Source of the DNA: Halosegnis marinus
GTDB taxonomy: Archaea > Halobacteriota > Halobacteria > Halobacteriales > Haloarculaceae
DNA length: 64,000 nt
Assembly: GCF_029338355.1 (NCBI RefSeq)
Contig: NZ_CP119802.1
Span: 434,001 to 498,000, forward strand
Reading direction: 5' to 3'
Shown: positions 9,074-17,184 of the stretch, one piece after another
Layout of the letters: each line of letters starts with the position of its first letter
How positions within the stretch are numbered: the stretch's first letter is position 1
Notes under the pieces: model-generated
Seen by the model: only the letters and a program-made list of their open reading frames with translations
Told to the model about the DNA's origin: nothing
Database searches by the model: none
Position numbers and translations under genes: made by a program

Positions 9074-9468
9074 ACTATCATCGTCGCCGTGCTGGCGATG
9101 CTGCCGAAGCGTTCGGCGACCTCCCGCGCGATGGGACCTTTCAGCTCGGTCCCGCGGGGGTCCTCGTTCTCGTCAACGATGACGGCGGCGTTGTCCTCGA
9201 ACTTCAGCCGCGTGCCGTCCGGCCGGCGGACCGGCTTCCGCTGGCGGATGACGACGGCTTCGAGCACCTGACGCCGCATCTCCGGCGTCCCCTTCGTGAC
9301 CGACACGGTGATCTTGTCGCCGAGGCCGGCCTTGGGGTGTCTGTTCTTGGTTCCCGAGTAGCCCGAGACGGAGATGACCTTGAGCTGACGGGCACCCGTG
9401 TTGTCCGCGCACGTGATGAGCGAGCCCTTCTCGAGCCCCTGCGTCACGTCTGCGTTGAGTGCCTGCAT
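9070..9468 (-). CDS. rpl14: Ribosomal protein uL14
   Basis: uL14, 132 residues, at the subunit interface. It starts [20 protein letters not shown] and contains [14 protein letters not shown] and the [13 protein letters not shown] strand typical of archaeal uL14. The start codon overlaps the rps17 stop, and the stop overlaps rpl24. Confidence 0.98.
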   Translation of the reverse strand: MQALNADVTQGLEKGSLITCADNTGARQLKVISVSGYSGTKNRHPKAGLGDKITVSVTKGTPEMRRQVLEAVVIRQRKPVRRPDGTRLKFEDNAAVIVDENEDPRGTELKGPIAREVAERFGSIASTATMIV

Positions 9469-9800
9469 CAGTCGTCACCCTCCGTCGGGACGCGCTCGAC
9501 GACCACGTGCGATTTGGTCTTCGAGAGCGGTCGGGTCTCTGCGATACGAACCGTGTCGCCGACCGAGAGGTCGAGACAGTCAGGGTGGTGCGCCGAAACG
9601 CGCGACCGGCGCTTCATATACCGGTCGTACTTCGGCACCTTGACGTCGTACTCCCGCTCGACGACGACGGTTTTGTCCATGTCGGTGGAGGCGACCTGCC
9701 CTTCCATCGTCTGTCCCCGCACGCTGAGCGTGCCGTGGAACGGACAGTTGGGGTCGGAGCAGCTCTCCTCCGGTTCCGATACGTTCAGTCCTAGCGCCAT
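9468..9800 (-). CDS. rps17: Ribosomal protein uS17
   Basis: uS17, 110 residues, an OB-fold 16S rRNA binder. The start region carries [17 protein letters not shown], the cysteine-containing extension of archaeal uS17. The core [20 protein letters not shown] follows. Its first codons overlap the end of the RNase P component 1 gene by 10 nt. Confidence 0.97.
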   Translation of the reverse strand: MALGLNVSEPEESCSDPNCPFHGTLSVRGQTMEGQVASTDMDKTVVVEREYDVKVPKYDRYMKRRSRVSAHHPDCLDLSVGDTVRIAETRPLSKTKSHVVVERVPTEGDD

Positions 9801-10066
9801 TTGCTTGGTGTCGTTGTTTCCGTCCGTCGGGCCGGTCGCGCGACGAGCCGTTCGCCATCGACGCGAACGCGCGTGTCATCGAGCGTGAAGCGGAACGTCG
9901 CGGCCGCCTTCGGGACCTGCTTCACCCGGTCGCCCGCCACGAGCAGCGTGTTCGTCGTCTCGTCGACGACCTCGCCGCTGATGCCGACCAGGTCGGCGTT
10001 CGGCGAGTCGACGACCTCCGTGCGGAGGCCGGCGAGTTCGTGTCGTGGCAGGGTTCGGGCGTTCAT
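9791..10066 (-). CDS. rnp1: RNase P protein component 1 (Rpp29/Pop4 homologue)
   Basis: Small Sm-like protein subunit of RNase P, which matures tRNA 5' ends. The 91-residue protein starts [20 protein letters not shown] and has the family core [17 protein letters not shown] with a later TFRFTL strand. The position between uL29 and uS17 is the conserved archaeal location, which strongly supports the call. An open frame continuing upstream overlaps rpl29 in another frame and is rejected. Confidence 0.96.
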   Translation of the reverse strand: MNARTLPRHELAGLRTEVVDSPNADLVGISGEVVDETTNTLLVAGDRVKQVPKAAATFRFTLDDTRVRVDGERLVARPARRTETTTPSKWR

Positions 10067-10068
10067 GG

Positions 10069-10275
10069 TTACTCGTGGTCGCCTTCCTCGCGCTGGATCG
10101 TCTTGATCCGCGCGATGGTCCGGCGAAGCTCCTTGGTTCGCCCCGGGTTGTCCGGGGCACCGCCGGCCGCCTGAACGGCCTTCGCGTTGAGCAGTTCCGT
10201 GCGGAGCTCCTCGACCTCCTCCTCGCGCTCGGCGGGAGTCATGTCGCGGATCTCCTCGACGTGGACGATGGCCAT
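10069..10275 (-). CDS. rpl29: Ribosomal protein uL29
   Basis: uL29, 68 residues, two long helices near the exit tunnel. The sequence [20 protein letters not shown] and the [20 protein letters not shown] turn are archaeal. It is 2 nt upstream of the RNase P component gene, and its ATG overlaps the rps3 stop. Confidence 0.97.
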   Translation of the reverse strand: MAIVHVEEIRDMTPAEREEEVEELRTELLNAKAVQAAGGAPDNPGRTKELRRTIARIKTIQREEGDHE

Positions 10276-11234
10276 CAGTCGTCACCCTCCTCGTCGTCGG
10301 TCTCCTCGTCGCTCGCTTCCTCCTCGTCCATCTCGTCGAGCAGCTCCTCGGCTTCCGCCTCGGTCTCCTCGTCGAGGTCCTCGACCTCGGCCTCGAGGTC
10401 GTCGAGTTCCGCCTCGACGTCGTCGTCCGAGGGGGCGGTGGGCGCCGCGCCCTCCTCCGTCTCGATGTCGTCCTCGACGAGCTCCTCCTCGGCGAGGTCG
10501 ATGGACTCCTCGTCCAGCTCCGCCTCGTCCACGTCCTCGGCGTCCGCGGAGAGCTCGCCCTCGTCGAGCGCCTCGTCGGCCTCGGCGAGCAGCTCGTCCA
10601 CGTCGCCCTCGGCCTCCTCGACGAAGGCCTCGACGTCGGCGTCCTCCTTGATGTGGAAGTCGTCGGGCAGCTGGGCGTTCGGCGGGATGATCTTCACCTG
10701 CACGCCGATGGTACCGAGCTTCATCACGGCCGTCCCGACGCCCGAGTCGACGATCTCCTCGGCGGGTTCGCCGTTGTGCTTGACGTAGCCGCGGTTGAAC
10801 TTCTCCACGCGCGAGCGGGCGCCGGTGACCTTCCCCGAGAGGACGATCTCCGCGCCGAGCGCGCCGGCGTCCATGATGCGGTCGATGGTCGTGTGGCCCG
10901 CACGCCGGAAGTACCAACCCCGTTCGAGGGCGTTGGCCAGCCGGTCGGCGACGATCTGGGCGTTCAGGTCCGGCTCGTCCACCTCCTGGACGTCGATCTG
11001 CGGGTCGTCGAGGTCGAACTCCTCCTCGATCTGGGTGGTGAGCTTCCGGATGTTCTTCCCGCCCTTGCCGATGACCATGCCGGGCTTCTCTGCCTTGAGG
11101 ACGATCTGGGTCCCCATCGGCGTCTGCGCGAGCTCCATGCCGCCGTAGCCGGCACGCGCCAGCTCGTCGGCGAAGAACTCGTCTATCTGGGTCCGGCGCA
11201 TGCCGTTCTCGATGAACTGGTGTTCGTCTGCCAT
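10275..11234 (-). CDS. rps3: Ribosomal protein uS3 with long acidic tail
   Basis: uS3, 319 residues, at the mRNA entry tunnel. It has the KH domain ([21 protein letters not shown], about 52-73) and the C-terminal uS3 domain with [20 protein letters not shown]. From about residue 205 to the end the protein is an almost continuous run of Asp/Glu with Ala and Ser, roughly 110 residues. A tail of this kind is known in haloarchaeal uS3, but this one is long. It starts 1 nt downstream of rpl22. Confidence 0.97.
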   Translation of the reverse strand: MADEHQFIENGMRRTQIDEFFADELARAGYGGMELAQTPMGTQIVLKAEKPGMVIGKGGKNIRKLTTQIEEEFDLDDPQIDVQEVDEPDLNAQIVADRLANALERGWYFRRAGHTTIDRIMDAGALGAEIVLSGKVTGARSRVEKFNRGYVKHNGEPAEEIVDSGVGTAVMKLGTIGVQVKIIPPNAQLPDDFHIKEDADVEAFVEEAEGDVDELLAEADEALDEGELSADAEDVDEAELDEESIDLAEEELVEDDIETEEGAAPTAPSDDDVEAELDDLEAEVEDLDEETEAEAEELLDEMDEEEASDEETDDEEGDD

Positions 11235-11235
11235 G

Positions 11236-11694
11236 TTACGTTGCCTCCTCGATGACGATCTCCACGTCCACCTGCGGCGTGTTCCACGCGGACGCGCGAC
11301 CGAACGCGCGGGGCTTGCGGCCGGGGGACTCCCCGACCTTGTGGGCGGCGATGTGGATGATCTCCATCGCCTCGCCGTCGAAGCCCTGGTTGTCGGCGTT
11401 CGAGGTGACGTTCTCGAGGAGGTCGAGGAACGCCTTCGACGCCTTCTCCGGATACCGGCCGGCGTCCCAGCCCTCGATGTCGGAACGGTGGCCGACGCCC
11501 GAGTTGTGGGACTTGAACGGGACCGAGCGGTCGCCGTCTATCACAGCGTGCAGGTACTCGACGGCCTCGCCGACCGTCTTGCCCTTGATCTCGCGGGCGA
11601 TAGCCTTGCTGTGCTTGTGGCTCATGTGACGCTCCCGGAGCATGGCTTTCGCCGTCGTGTCCGGGTCCGCGTCGATGCTGTAGCTGATTCCCAT
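11236..11694 (-). CDS. rpl22: Ribosomal protein uL22
   Basis: uL22, 152 residues, whose hairpin lines the peptide exit tunnel. The start MGISYSIDADPDTTAKAM is the usual haloarchaeal one. The conserved end of the beta hairpin reads SPGRKPRAFGRASAWN. An in-frame open stretch upstream overlaps rps19 and is not used. It is 2 nt from rps19. Confidence 0.97.
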   Translation of the reverse strand: MGISYSIDADPDTTAKAMLRERHMSHKHSKAIAREIKGKTVGEAVEYLHAVIDGDRSVPFKSHNSGVGHRSDIEGWDAGRYPEKASKAFLDLLENVTSNADNQGFDGEAMEIIHIAAHKVGESPGRKPRAFGRASAWNTPQVDVEIVIEEAT

Positions 11695-11696
11695 CG

Positions 11697-12119
11697 TTAC
11701 TTGAGCGGGACGAACTTCGACGACCGGGTCGCCCCGATTCCGGCCTGTCCGTGTTCGACCGAGGTACGCGTAAGCACGAACTCGCCGAGGTAGTGCCCGA
11801 GCATCTCGGGTTCCACCTCGACGCGCTCGAACTCGTGCCCGTCGTAGACGGCGAAGGTGAGCCCCACGAACGCCGGCAGGACCGGCATGTCGCGGAGGTG
11901 CGTCCGGATGGGGTCGTTCGCCGTCCCCTCCGGCTCGCGCTCGCCCGCCGTCTCCACCAGCTTCTCTTGCTGGGCGGTCAGGCCGCGTCGGATACTTCGC
12001 CGCTGGCGCGCGGGGAGCAGTTCCGCTACCTCGTCGAGCTCCAGGTCGCGGAGCTCGTCGAGCGTGTGGCCGCGGTAGGTGAACTCGCCCTCCCGGCCGG
12101 TCTGGTAGTCCGTGCTCAT
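11697..12119 (-). CDS. rps19: Ribosomal protein uS19
   Basis: uS19, 140 residues, in the small-subunit head. It starts [20 protein letters not shown] and has the conserved [25 protein letters not shown]-type core (seen as [14 protein letters not shown]) and basic [10 protein letters not shown] segment. The start overlaps the rpl2 stop by 4 nt. Confidence 0.97.
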   Translation of the reverse strand: MSTDYQTGREGEFTYRGHTLDELRDLELDEVAELLPARQRRSIRRGLTAQQEKLVETAGEREPEGTANDPIRTHLRDMPVLPAFVGLTFAVYDGHEFERVEVEPEMLGHYLGEFVLTRTSVEHGQAGIGATRSSKFVPLK

Positions 12120-12853
12120 TTGTTCTTGTTACCTCCTTTACCGCCGCGGCCCGTGCGCCGCGACGCGATGTCGCCGACCTTCCGGCCCGGCGGAGCGTTC
12201 CGCGAGACGGACTTCGGCTTGCCGGGGTGCTGGCGGCCGCCGCCACCGAACGGGTGGTCGACGGCGTTCATCGCCACGCCGCGCACGTTGGGCCACTTGG
12301 TACCCCGCGCGCGCATCTTGTGGTGCTTGTTCCCGGCCTTCACGAACGGCTTCTCCGTCCGGCCGCCGCCCGCGACCGTCCCGATGGTCGCGCGGGCTTC
12401 CGGGCTGAGACGCCGCATCTCGCCCGAGGGCAGCTGGACGACCGCCGCGTTGCGGTCGTGGGTGAGAAGCGTCGCGTTGACGCCCGACGCGCGGGCGAAC
12501 TTCCCGCCGTCGCCGGGCTGACGCTCGACGTTACAGACGGGGACGCCCTCCGGAATCTCCGCGAGCGGGAGCGTGTTCCCGACCGCGATCTCGGCGGAGA
12601 CGCCCACCTGAATCGTGTCGCCGACGCCCACGCCCTCGGGGGCGAGGACGAGACGCTGGTCGCCGTCGTCGAACTCGATGGCCGCCACGGGCGCGCTGCG
12701 CGCGGGGTCGTGTTCGATGTCCACGACCGTGCCCGAGACGACGTCCGCGTCCTCGACGGTGCGGTGCGACAGGTCGGCCTTGTAGCGGTGCGACGGCGCC
12801 CGGAACGTGGGCGTGCCGCGGCCGCGGCGTTGTCCTTGGATTCGTCGTCCCAT
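12116..12853 (-). CDS. rpl2: Ribosomal protein uL2
   Basis: uL2, 245 residues, needed for subunit association and the peptidyl-transferase centre. N-terminal [20 protein letters not shown] and the C-terminal [20 protein letters not shown] loop with the essential histidine are both intact. It sits 2 nt from rpl23, as in other archaea. Confidence 0.98.
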   Translation of the reverse strand: MGRRIQGQRRGRGTPTFRAPSHRYKADLSHRTVEDADVVSGTVVDIEHDPARSAPVAAIEFDDGDQRLVLAPEGVGVGDTIQVGVSAEIAVGNTLPLAEIPEGVPVCNVERQPGDGGKFARASGVNATLLTHDRNAAVVQLPSGEMRRLSPEARATIGTVAGGGRTEKPFVKAGNKHHKMRARGTKWPNVRGVAMNAVDHPFGGGGRQHPGKPKSVSRNAPPGRKVGDIASRRTGRGGKGGNKNK

Positions 12854-12855
12854 TC

Positions 12856-13104
12856 TCAGAACACCCCGATGCGGGAGGCCACTTCCTGGGCGTCGTCGTC
12901 CTCGGAGAGGGTGACGACGGCCTTCTTGATTCCCTGCGGCGTGACCTGCGTGTTGACGCTCTCGACACCCACCTCGAAGCGGGTCTCGATGGCGTCGCGT
13001 ATCTCCGGCTTCGCCGCGTCCGTCTCGACGACGAACTGGAGCTTGTTCTCCATGTCCATGTCGTTCATCGCCTTCTCCGTGACGAGCGGGTAGCGGACCG
13101 TCAT
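12856..13104 (-). CDS. rpl23: Ribosomal protein uL23
   Basis: uL23, 82 residues, docking site for SRP at the tunnel exit. The start MTVRYPLVTEKAMNDMDMEN is typical; the upstream in-frame codons overlap rpl4 in another frame. The core NKLQFVVETDAAKPEIRDAI is clear. Its first 4 nt overlap the rpl4 stop. Confidence 0.97.
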   Translation of the reverse strand: MTVRYPLVTEKAMNDMDMENKLQFVVETDAAKPEIRDAIETRFEVGVESVNTQVTPQGIKKAVVTLSEDDDAQEVASRIGVF

Positions 13105-13847
13105 CGGTCGGCCACCTCCTCGACGGCGGACTCGGTCCACACGGTCAGGCGACCCGGATGGGTGCCCGGCGCGAGGTCCTCGGCGGAGACGTTCGCCGCG
13201 GTGGCGACGTCGACGCCCGCGAGGTTGCGGGCGGCCTTCGACGGCTCCTCGCTCGTGACGAAGAGGATGGACGTGGGCTCCTTGTGCTTGCGGCCGCGGG
13301 AGGTCCCGCGCCCGGCGCGAACCGACTTGCCCGCGTCGGCGCGCTCGACGTCGGCGTGGGCGCCGACGGCTTCGAGGAAGGAGACGACCTCCTTCGTCCG
13401 GAGCAGGTCCTCGAACTCGTCGCTCACGACGAGCGGGAGCGCGAGGTCCTCGTCGAACGCGTGGCCGCGCTCGGCGACGCGCTCGGCGTCCGTCGTGGCC
13501 GCGATGGCCGAGCGGACGGCGAGCTTTCGCTCCTTCGTGTTGATGTCGAGCGTGCGGTCCTTCTCCGCCTTCGGCGGGTGGGCCGGACGGCCCTTCACGG
13601 CCTGCGGGACCCGACGCCCCTGCCCGTCCTGGCGGGGAACGTGGGCCATCCCGCGACCCGAACCCATCGACTCGGCGGGCGTGCGGAGGCCGGCGAACTC
13701 GTCGGCCCCGTAGTCCTGTCGTCGGTTTGCCCGAGCGGCCTGAACGGCGCGCTTGATGAGGTCGGGCCGGTAGTCGGTGTCGAACACCGCCGGCAGGTCG
13801 ACCTCGCCCGCGTCCGAGCCGTCGAGGTTGCGTACTGTTGCCTTCAT
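13101..13847 (-). CDS. rpl4: Ribosomal protein uL4
   Basis: uL4 (archaeal L1e/L4 type), 248 residues, with an extended loop reaching into the exit tunnel (ESMGSGRGMAHVPRQDGQGR). It starts MKATVRNLDGSDAGEVDLP. A much longer open frame upstream overlaps rpl3 and is rejected. The ATG overlaps the rpl3 stop. Confidence 0.97.
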   Translation of the reverse strand: MKATVRNLDGSDAGEVDLPAVFDTDYRPDLIKRAVQAARANRRQDYGADEFAGLRTPAESMGSGRGMAHVPRQDGQGRRVPQAVKGRPAHPPKAEKDRTLDINTKERKLAVRSAIAATTDAERVAERGHAFDEDLALPLVVSDEFEDLLRTKEVVSFLEAVGAHADVERADAGKSVRAGRGTSRGRKHKEPTSILFVTSEEPSKAARNLAGVDVATAANVSAEDLAPGTHPGRLTVWTESAVEEVADR

Positions 13848-14854
13848 TATCCTTGGTTGGACGCCGTCGAGACGAAGCGCACCTCGGGGTCGAGGCGCGG
13901 CTGGTCGTTCGGTCGGACGGCGGGTCGCAGGCGGAGGACGCGCTTGTCCGGGCCCGGGAGCGAGCCCTTGACGAGCGCGTACGCGCCGTCGACTTCGCCG
14001 TAGTTGACGAAGCCGCCGTCGGGCGTGACCTCCTCGTCGCCCAGCGCCATGATGCGCTTGTTCAGCTCCGTGCGCTGGTGGTAGCCCGTCTGCCCCTGCT
14101 GGGGGACGGTCGAGCGCACGCGGGAGGGGTTCCACGGGCCGAGGTTGCCGATGCGTCGGCGCCACCCCTGCCGGGCGTGCTTGCCCTTCCGCTTCTGAAC
14201 GCCCCACCGCTTGACGGGGCCCTGCGTCCCCTTCCCCTTCGTGATGCCCGCGACGTCGGCGTACTCGCCGGCGCGGAACACGTCGGTCGCCTCGTGTGCC
14301 CCGCCCTCGTCGAGCAGGTCGAGCGCGAACTCGACGCGGTCCGCGACGGAACCGCCGCCGACGCGCGTCTCCATCACGTCGGGGTCCTTCTTCGGAACGC
14401 CCGACAGCTCACCCGGGAGGGTGTGCGTGATGACGCGCACGTCCGCGACCCGACCCTCGTCGAGCGCGGCGTGGACGTCGTCGGCGTCCGTGCTGTTCTG
14501 TTCGGGCGTCGACAGCGCGCGGCCGAGGTCCTCGTGGAGCTCGTCGCTCCACGTCTCGGTCAGCGGTCGAAGCCCGTACGGCGTGTCCTCGTAGACTCGA
14601 AGGGCGGCGGCCCGCATCGGCGGGGTCTCGACGACCGTGACGGGGACCGTCTCCTCCATCCCCTCGCGGGGCGAGTTGGGCTCGTCGTTGATCGTCACGA
14701 CGTGGGACATGCCGGCCTTGTAGCCGGCGAATCCCTGGAGCCCGGGCTGTCCGTCGTCGGCCGGCCAGCTGTTGAACCGCGGGACCTCGCTGGTCGCACG
14801 GATGCGGGGGCCGAAGCCCATCGAGCCTTTTCGTGGTCTGCTTGGTTGTGGCAT
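13847..14854 (-). CDS. rpl3: Ribosomal protein uL3
   Basis: uL3, 335 residues, first ribosomal protein of the operon and initiator of large-subunit assembly. It starts MPQPSRPRKGSMGFGPR and carries GFAGYKAGMSHVVTINDEP, the histidine-containing VKRWGVQKRKGKHARQG-type loop and GNLGPWNPSRVRSTVPQQGQ. It begins 7 nt after the stop of the upstream methyltransferase gene, so both probably share one transcript. Confidence 0.98.
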   Translation of the reverse strand: MPQPSRPRKGSMGFGPRIRATSEVPRFNSWPADDGQPGLQGFAGYKAGMSHVVTINDEPNSPREGMEETVPVTVVETPPMRAAALRVYEDTPYGLRPLTETWSDELHEDLGRALSTPEQNSTDADDVHAALDEGRVADVRVITHTLPGELSGVPKKDPDVMETRVGGGSVADRVEFALDLLDEGGAHEATDVFRAGEYADVAGITKGKGTQGPVKRWGVQKRKGKHARQGWRRRIGNLGPWNPSRVRSTVPQQGQTGYHQRTELNKRIMALGDEEVTPDGGFVNYGEVDGAYALVKGSLPGPDKRVLRLRPAVRPNDQPRLDPEVRFVSTASNQG

Positions 14855-14861
14855 TCTGGTC

Positions 14862-15743
14862 TCACTCCAGTGTGAGGGCGGCGAGGGTGGCGAACATCGC
14901 TTCCTCGGTTCGCACCACCTCGCTGCCTTGGTTCGGAACCGTGTTGAGCCAGAGGTCGAACCCCGCGCGGGGTTCGAAGTCGTCAGCGTCGTCGCGTGTG
15001 CCGGCGGACGCGGCTGCGTCCGACGGAACGGTCGCTTCGCCCGGCTCGACGCCGAGGATCTCCGGGAGCCCCCGTTCGGGGGACCCGAAGACCACGGTAA
15101 CGCCGGCGTGAACCCGCTCGACCAGCGAGTCGAGTCGGTCCACGGTGAGCGGCTCGCCGTAGCGCGAGGCGGCGATACGGACGCCTGCGTCCTCGCGGGC
15201 GAGCGCGGTAGCGAGGTCCTCGCGCGTCACCTGATACCCCGGCGGGGTGTCGTCGGTGAGACGCGCGCGGACCGGTTCTCGCGAAGTAACCCTGACTGTG
15301 ACGCGCTCTCCCTCCGCGGGCACCCGCATGGCGGGCGGCACCGGGAGCGAGACCGGGTGTTGCAGTCCGCAATTGACCCGAACGCGGTCGTCAGCTCCGA
15401 CCTCGGTCACGATTCCCTGTCTTAACGACCCCGAATCGTCCGATCCGGAGCCGGTCCGTGAGGCGACGCGGAGCGGCGGCAGGACGCCGACGTACTCCAG
15501 TTCGTCACGCCTCCCCCACGCCTCCTTTCGGAGGTACGGGGGCGTGGCCGCGTACCGCAGGACGGTATCGACGAACCCGTCGCCGAACCGACCCGTATCG
15601 CCCTCCCCGTCGGGGAAGACGACGAGCCGGTCCACCCGGAAGACGACCGCCGCGCGTGCGACGTAACCGAGTTTGCGAGTCGCCTCGCGTTTGTCTTCGG
15701 CTTCCCGGGTTAGAGACGACGGCACGAGTACGGTGCGTGTCAT
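14862..15743 (-). CDS. SPOUT-family RNA methyltransferase (DUF171/Methyltrn_RNA_3)
   Basis: Putative SAM-dependent RNA methyltransferase of the SPOUT superfamily, 293 residues, related to the archaeal/eukaryotic group often annotated as RNA uridine-N3 methyltransferase. The start MTRTVLVPSSLTREAEDKRE gives the first knot strand. A beta-barrel (OB-like) insert occupies about 90-170. The C-terminal knot shows VVFGSPERGLPEI and LNTVPNQGSEVVRTEEA, the loop expected to bind SAM. Head position of the ribosomal operon is conserved in haloarchaea and suggests an rRNA target. The precise nucleotide is not deducible. Confidence 0.85.
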   Translation of the reverse strand: MTRTVLVPSSLTREAEDKREATRKLGYVARAAVVFRVDRLVVFPDGEGDTGRFGDGFVDTVLRYAATPPYLRKEAWGRRDELEYVGVLPPLRVASRTGSGSDDSGSLRQGIVTEVGADDRVRVNCGLQHPVSLPVPPAMRVPAEGERVTVRVTSREPVRARLTDDTPPGYQVTREDLATALAREDAGVRIAASRYGEPLTVDRLDSLVERVHAGVTVVFGSPERGLPEILGVEPGEATVPSDAAASAGTRDDADDFEPRAGFDLWLNTVPNQGSEVVRTEEAMFATLAALTLE

Positions 15744-15779
15744 GCCGTGTCGCTTCCGTGTCCGCTCACTAGACTGTAG

Positions 15780-15810
15780 CGAGAATAACCGAACCCGCAC
15801 ATAAAAGTGA
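15780..15810 (-). promoter_or_regulatory. Promoter region of the ribosomal operon
   Basis: On the minus strand two TATA-like elements occur upstream of the methyltransferase start: CTTTTAT (15801-15807) and GGTTATTC (about 15783-15790). Either would give a short leader before the ATG at 15743. No other strong box A was noticed inside the operon, whose genes are mostly overlapping or within a few nucleotides of each other. Confidence 0.55.
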
Positions 15811-15821
15811 CGCGGTTCTAT

Positions 15822-15840
15822 CCCCCGGCTGCGGGGGTTT
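15822..15840. terminator. GC hairpin followed by T3 in the operon/tRNA-Gly spacer
   Basis: CCCCCG, a 4-nt loop and CGGGGG form a perfect 6-bp stem followed by TTT on the plus strand. No plus-strand gene lies directly upstream, so a terminator role is uncertain. It could instead be an operator or DNA structure next to the ribosomal operon promoter. Confidence 0.3.
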
Positions 15841-16023
15841 CACAGGGGTCTCGCGTGTGTTTCCGTCTCACACGGACGGGACGAGGTGCGGACTGTACTC
15901 CTTCGCGCGCACACGCGCAACGACGGCGGCGAATCGGCCCGCCCTCCGGGCTTTCTTTCGTCCTTCGGTTCCCCGATTCGGAAGCCTTTTACTTACCACC
16001 GTATTCGCATAGGATGCGAACGC

Positions 16024-16094
16024 GCACCGGTAGTGTAGTGGTATCACGTGACCTTGCCATGGTCACAACCCGAGTTCAAATCTCGGCCGGTGCA
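16024..16094 (+). tRNA. tRNA-Gly (anticodon GCC)
   Basis: A complete 71-nt cloverleaf: acceptor GCACCGG pairs with CCGGTGC, discriminator A at 16094, T-arm GAGTTCAAATCTC, and anticodon arm TGACC-TTGCCAT-GGTCA with anticodon GCC. CCA is not encoded. A TATA-like element (CCTTTTACTTA, about 15985-15995) lies about 30-40 nt upstream. No intron is needed. Confidence 0.97.
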
Positions 16095-16350
16095 CTTCCT
16101 CTCCGACGCCACATCCCGTAGCTCCCGCTCTTTCTCGCAACCCTCGACACGTCCGCACGGTTCCGACTCGTCCCGAGCCACCGAATCGGACGTTCGTGAA
16201 TCTAATTCCGTATTATCACCTTGAGGTAGCTAATGACTGCGCGGAAAACGGTTATGTACCGTCGCTTCCGCGCGTCGAACGTGAACACCGTCGCCCGAAC
16301 ACCGCCCGACCATGCGCCGCGCGCGCCGACCGCACCGCCGACCGAACCGG

Positions 16351-17184
16351 ATGACGCCTGACCTCGACCCGGCCGACCGGCCCGGGGGGCTGGTCACCGA
16401 CCCGGACGCGCTGGCCGACCTCGGCGCGTCGCTCGTCGGCTTCGTGGAGACCGCGGTCGCGGAGGCCGACGCCGAGCGCGCGGTGGTCGCGCTCGACGGC
16501 GGCGTCGAGTCGGCCGTCGTCGCGACGCTCGCGGCCGACGCGCTCGGTCCCGACCGCGTGACGGCGCTCGTGATGCCCGCCCACCTGAGCAGCGAGGCGC
16601 CGGCCCGGGACGCCGAGGCCGTCGCCGCCGGCCTCGGACTGGAGGCCGAGCGCGTCCACCTCGGGCCGATGCTCGCGGCGTTCCGGGAGGTGATGGGCGA
16701 AACCGGCGCGCCGGCGGACGACGTGGTCGCGGTGAGCAACGCGCTCTCGCGGTTCCGCATGGCCTGCGCCTACTACCTCGCGAACACCTCGAACGGCGTC
16801 GTGTTCGGGACGGCGACGCGCACCGACCGCCTGCTCGGGGCGGTCGCCAAACACGGCGACGTCGGGGCGGACTTCCTCCCGCTCGGCGACCGCTACTACA
16901 CGGAGGTCCGCGCGCTCGCGCACGAACTCGCGCTCCCCGACGCGGTCGTCGCGGGACCGCGCGGCGGCTTCGCCGTCGGGCCGACCGACGCCGAGACGCT
17001 CGGCGTCCCCGAGCGGACGCTGGACGAACTGCTCGTCGCGCTGGTGGACGCGGACCTGTCGCCCGCGGCGGCGGCGGAGCGGGCCGGCGTGTCCGTCGAG
17101 GCGGCGGAACGCGTCGCCTCGTGGCGCGCGGCGACCGCCCACAAGCGCCGCCTGCCGCCGACCCCGGCGACCTACGGCGGGTAG
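16351..17184 (+). CDS. NAD synthetase-like (NadE family) protein with altered PP-loop
   Basis: An adenine-nucleotide alpha-hydrolase fold protein of 277 residues resembling NH3-dependent NAD synthetase, which adenylates and amidates nicotinate adenine dinucleotide. Family landmarks are NALSRFRMACAYYLANTSNG, VVFGTATRTDRLLG and VAKHGDVGADFLPLGDRYYTEVRALA. The PP-loop, normally SGGxDS, reads DGGVES at 49-54. So a serine and the aspartate are replaced and catalysis may be altered. Start: an ATG at 16312 would add an arginine-rich leader unlike haloarchaeal proteins, so 16351 is preferred. The last 13 nt overlap the convergent YihY-type gene. A second, canonical NadE probably exists elsewhere. Confidence 0.75.
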   Translation: MTPDLDPADRPGGLVTDPDALADLGASLVGFVETAVAEADAERAVVALDGGVESAVVATLAADALGPDRVTALVMPAHLSSEAPARDAEAVAAGLGLEAERVHLGPMLAAFREVMGETGAPADDVVAVSNALSRFRMACAYYLANTSNGVVFGTATRTDRLLGAVAKHGDVGADFLPLGDRYYTEVRALAHELALPDAVVAGPRGGFAVGPTDAETLGVPERTLDELLVALVDADLSPAAAAERAGVSVEAAERVASWRAATAHKRRLPPTPATYGG

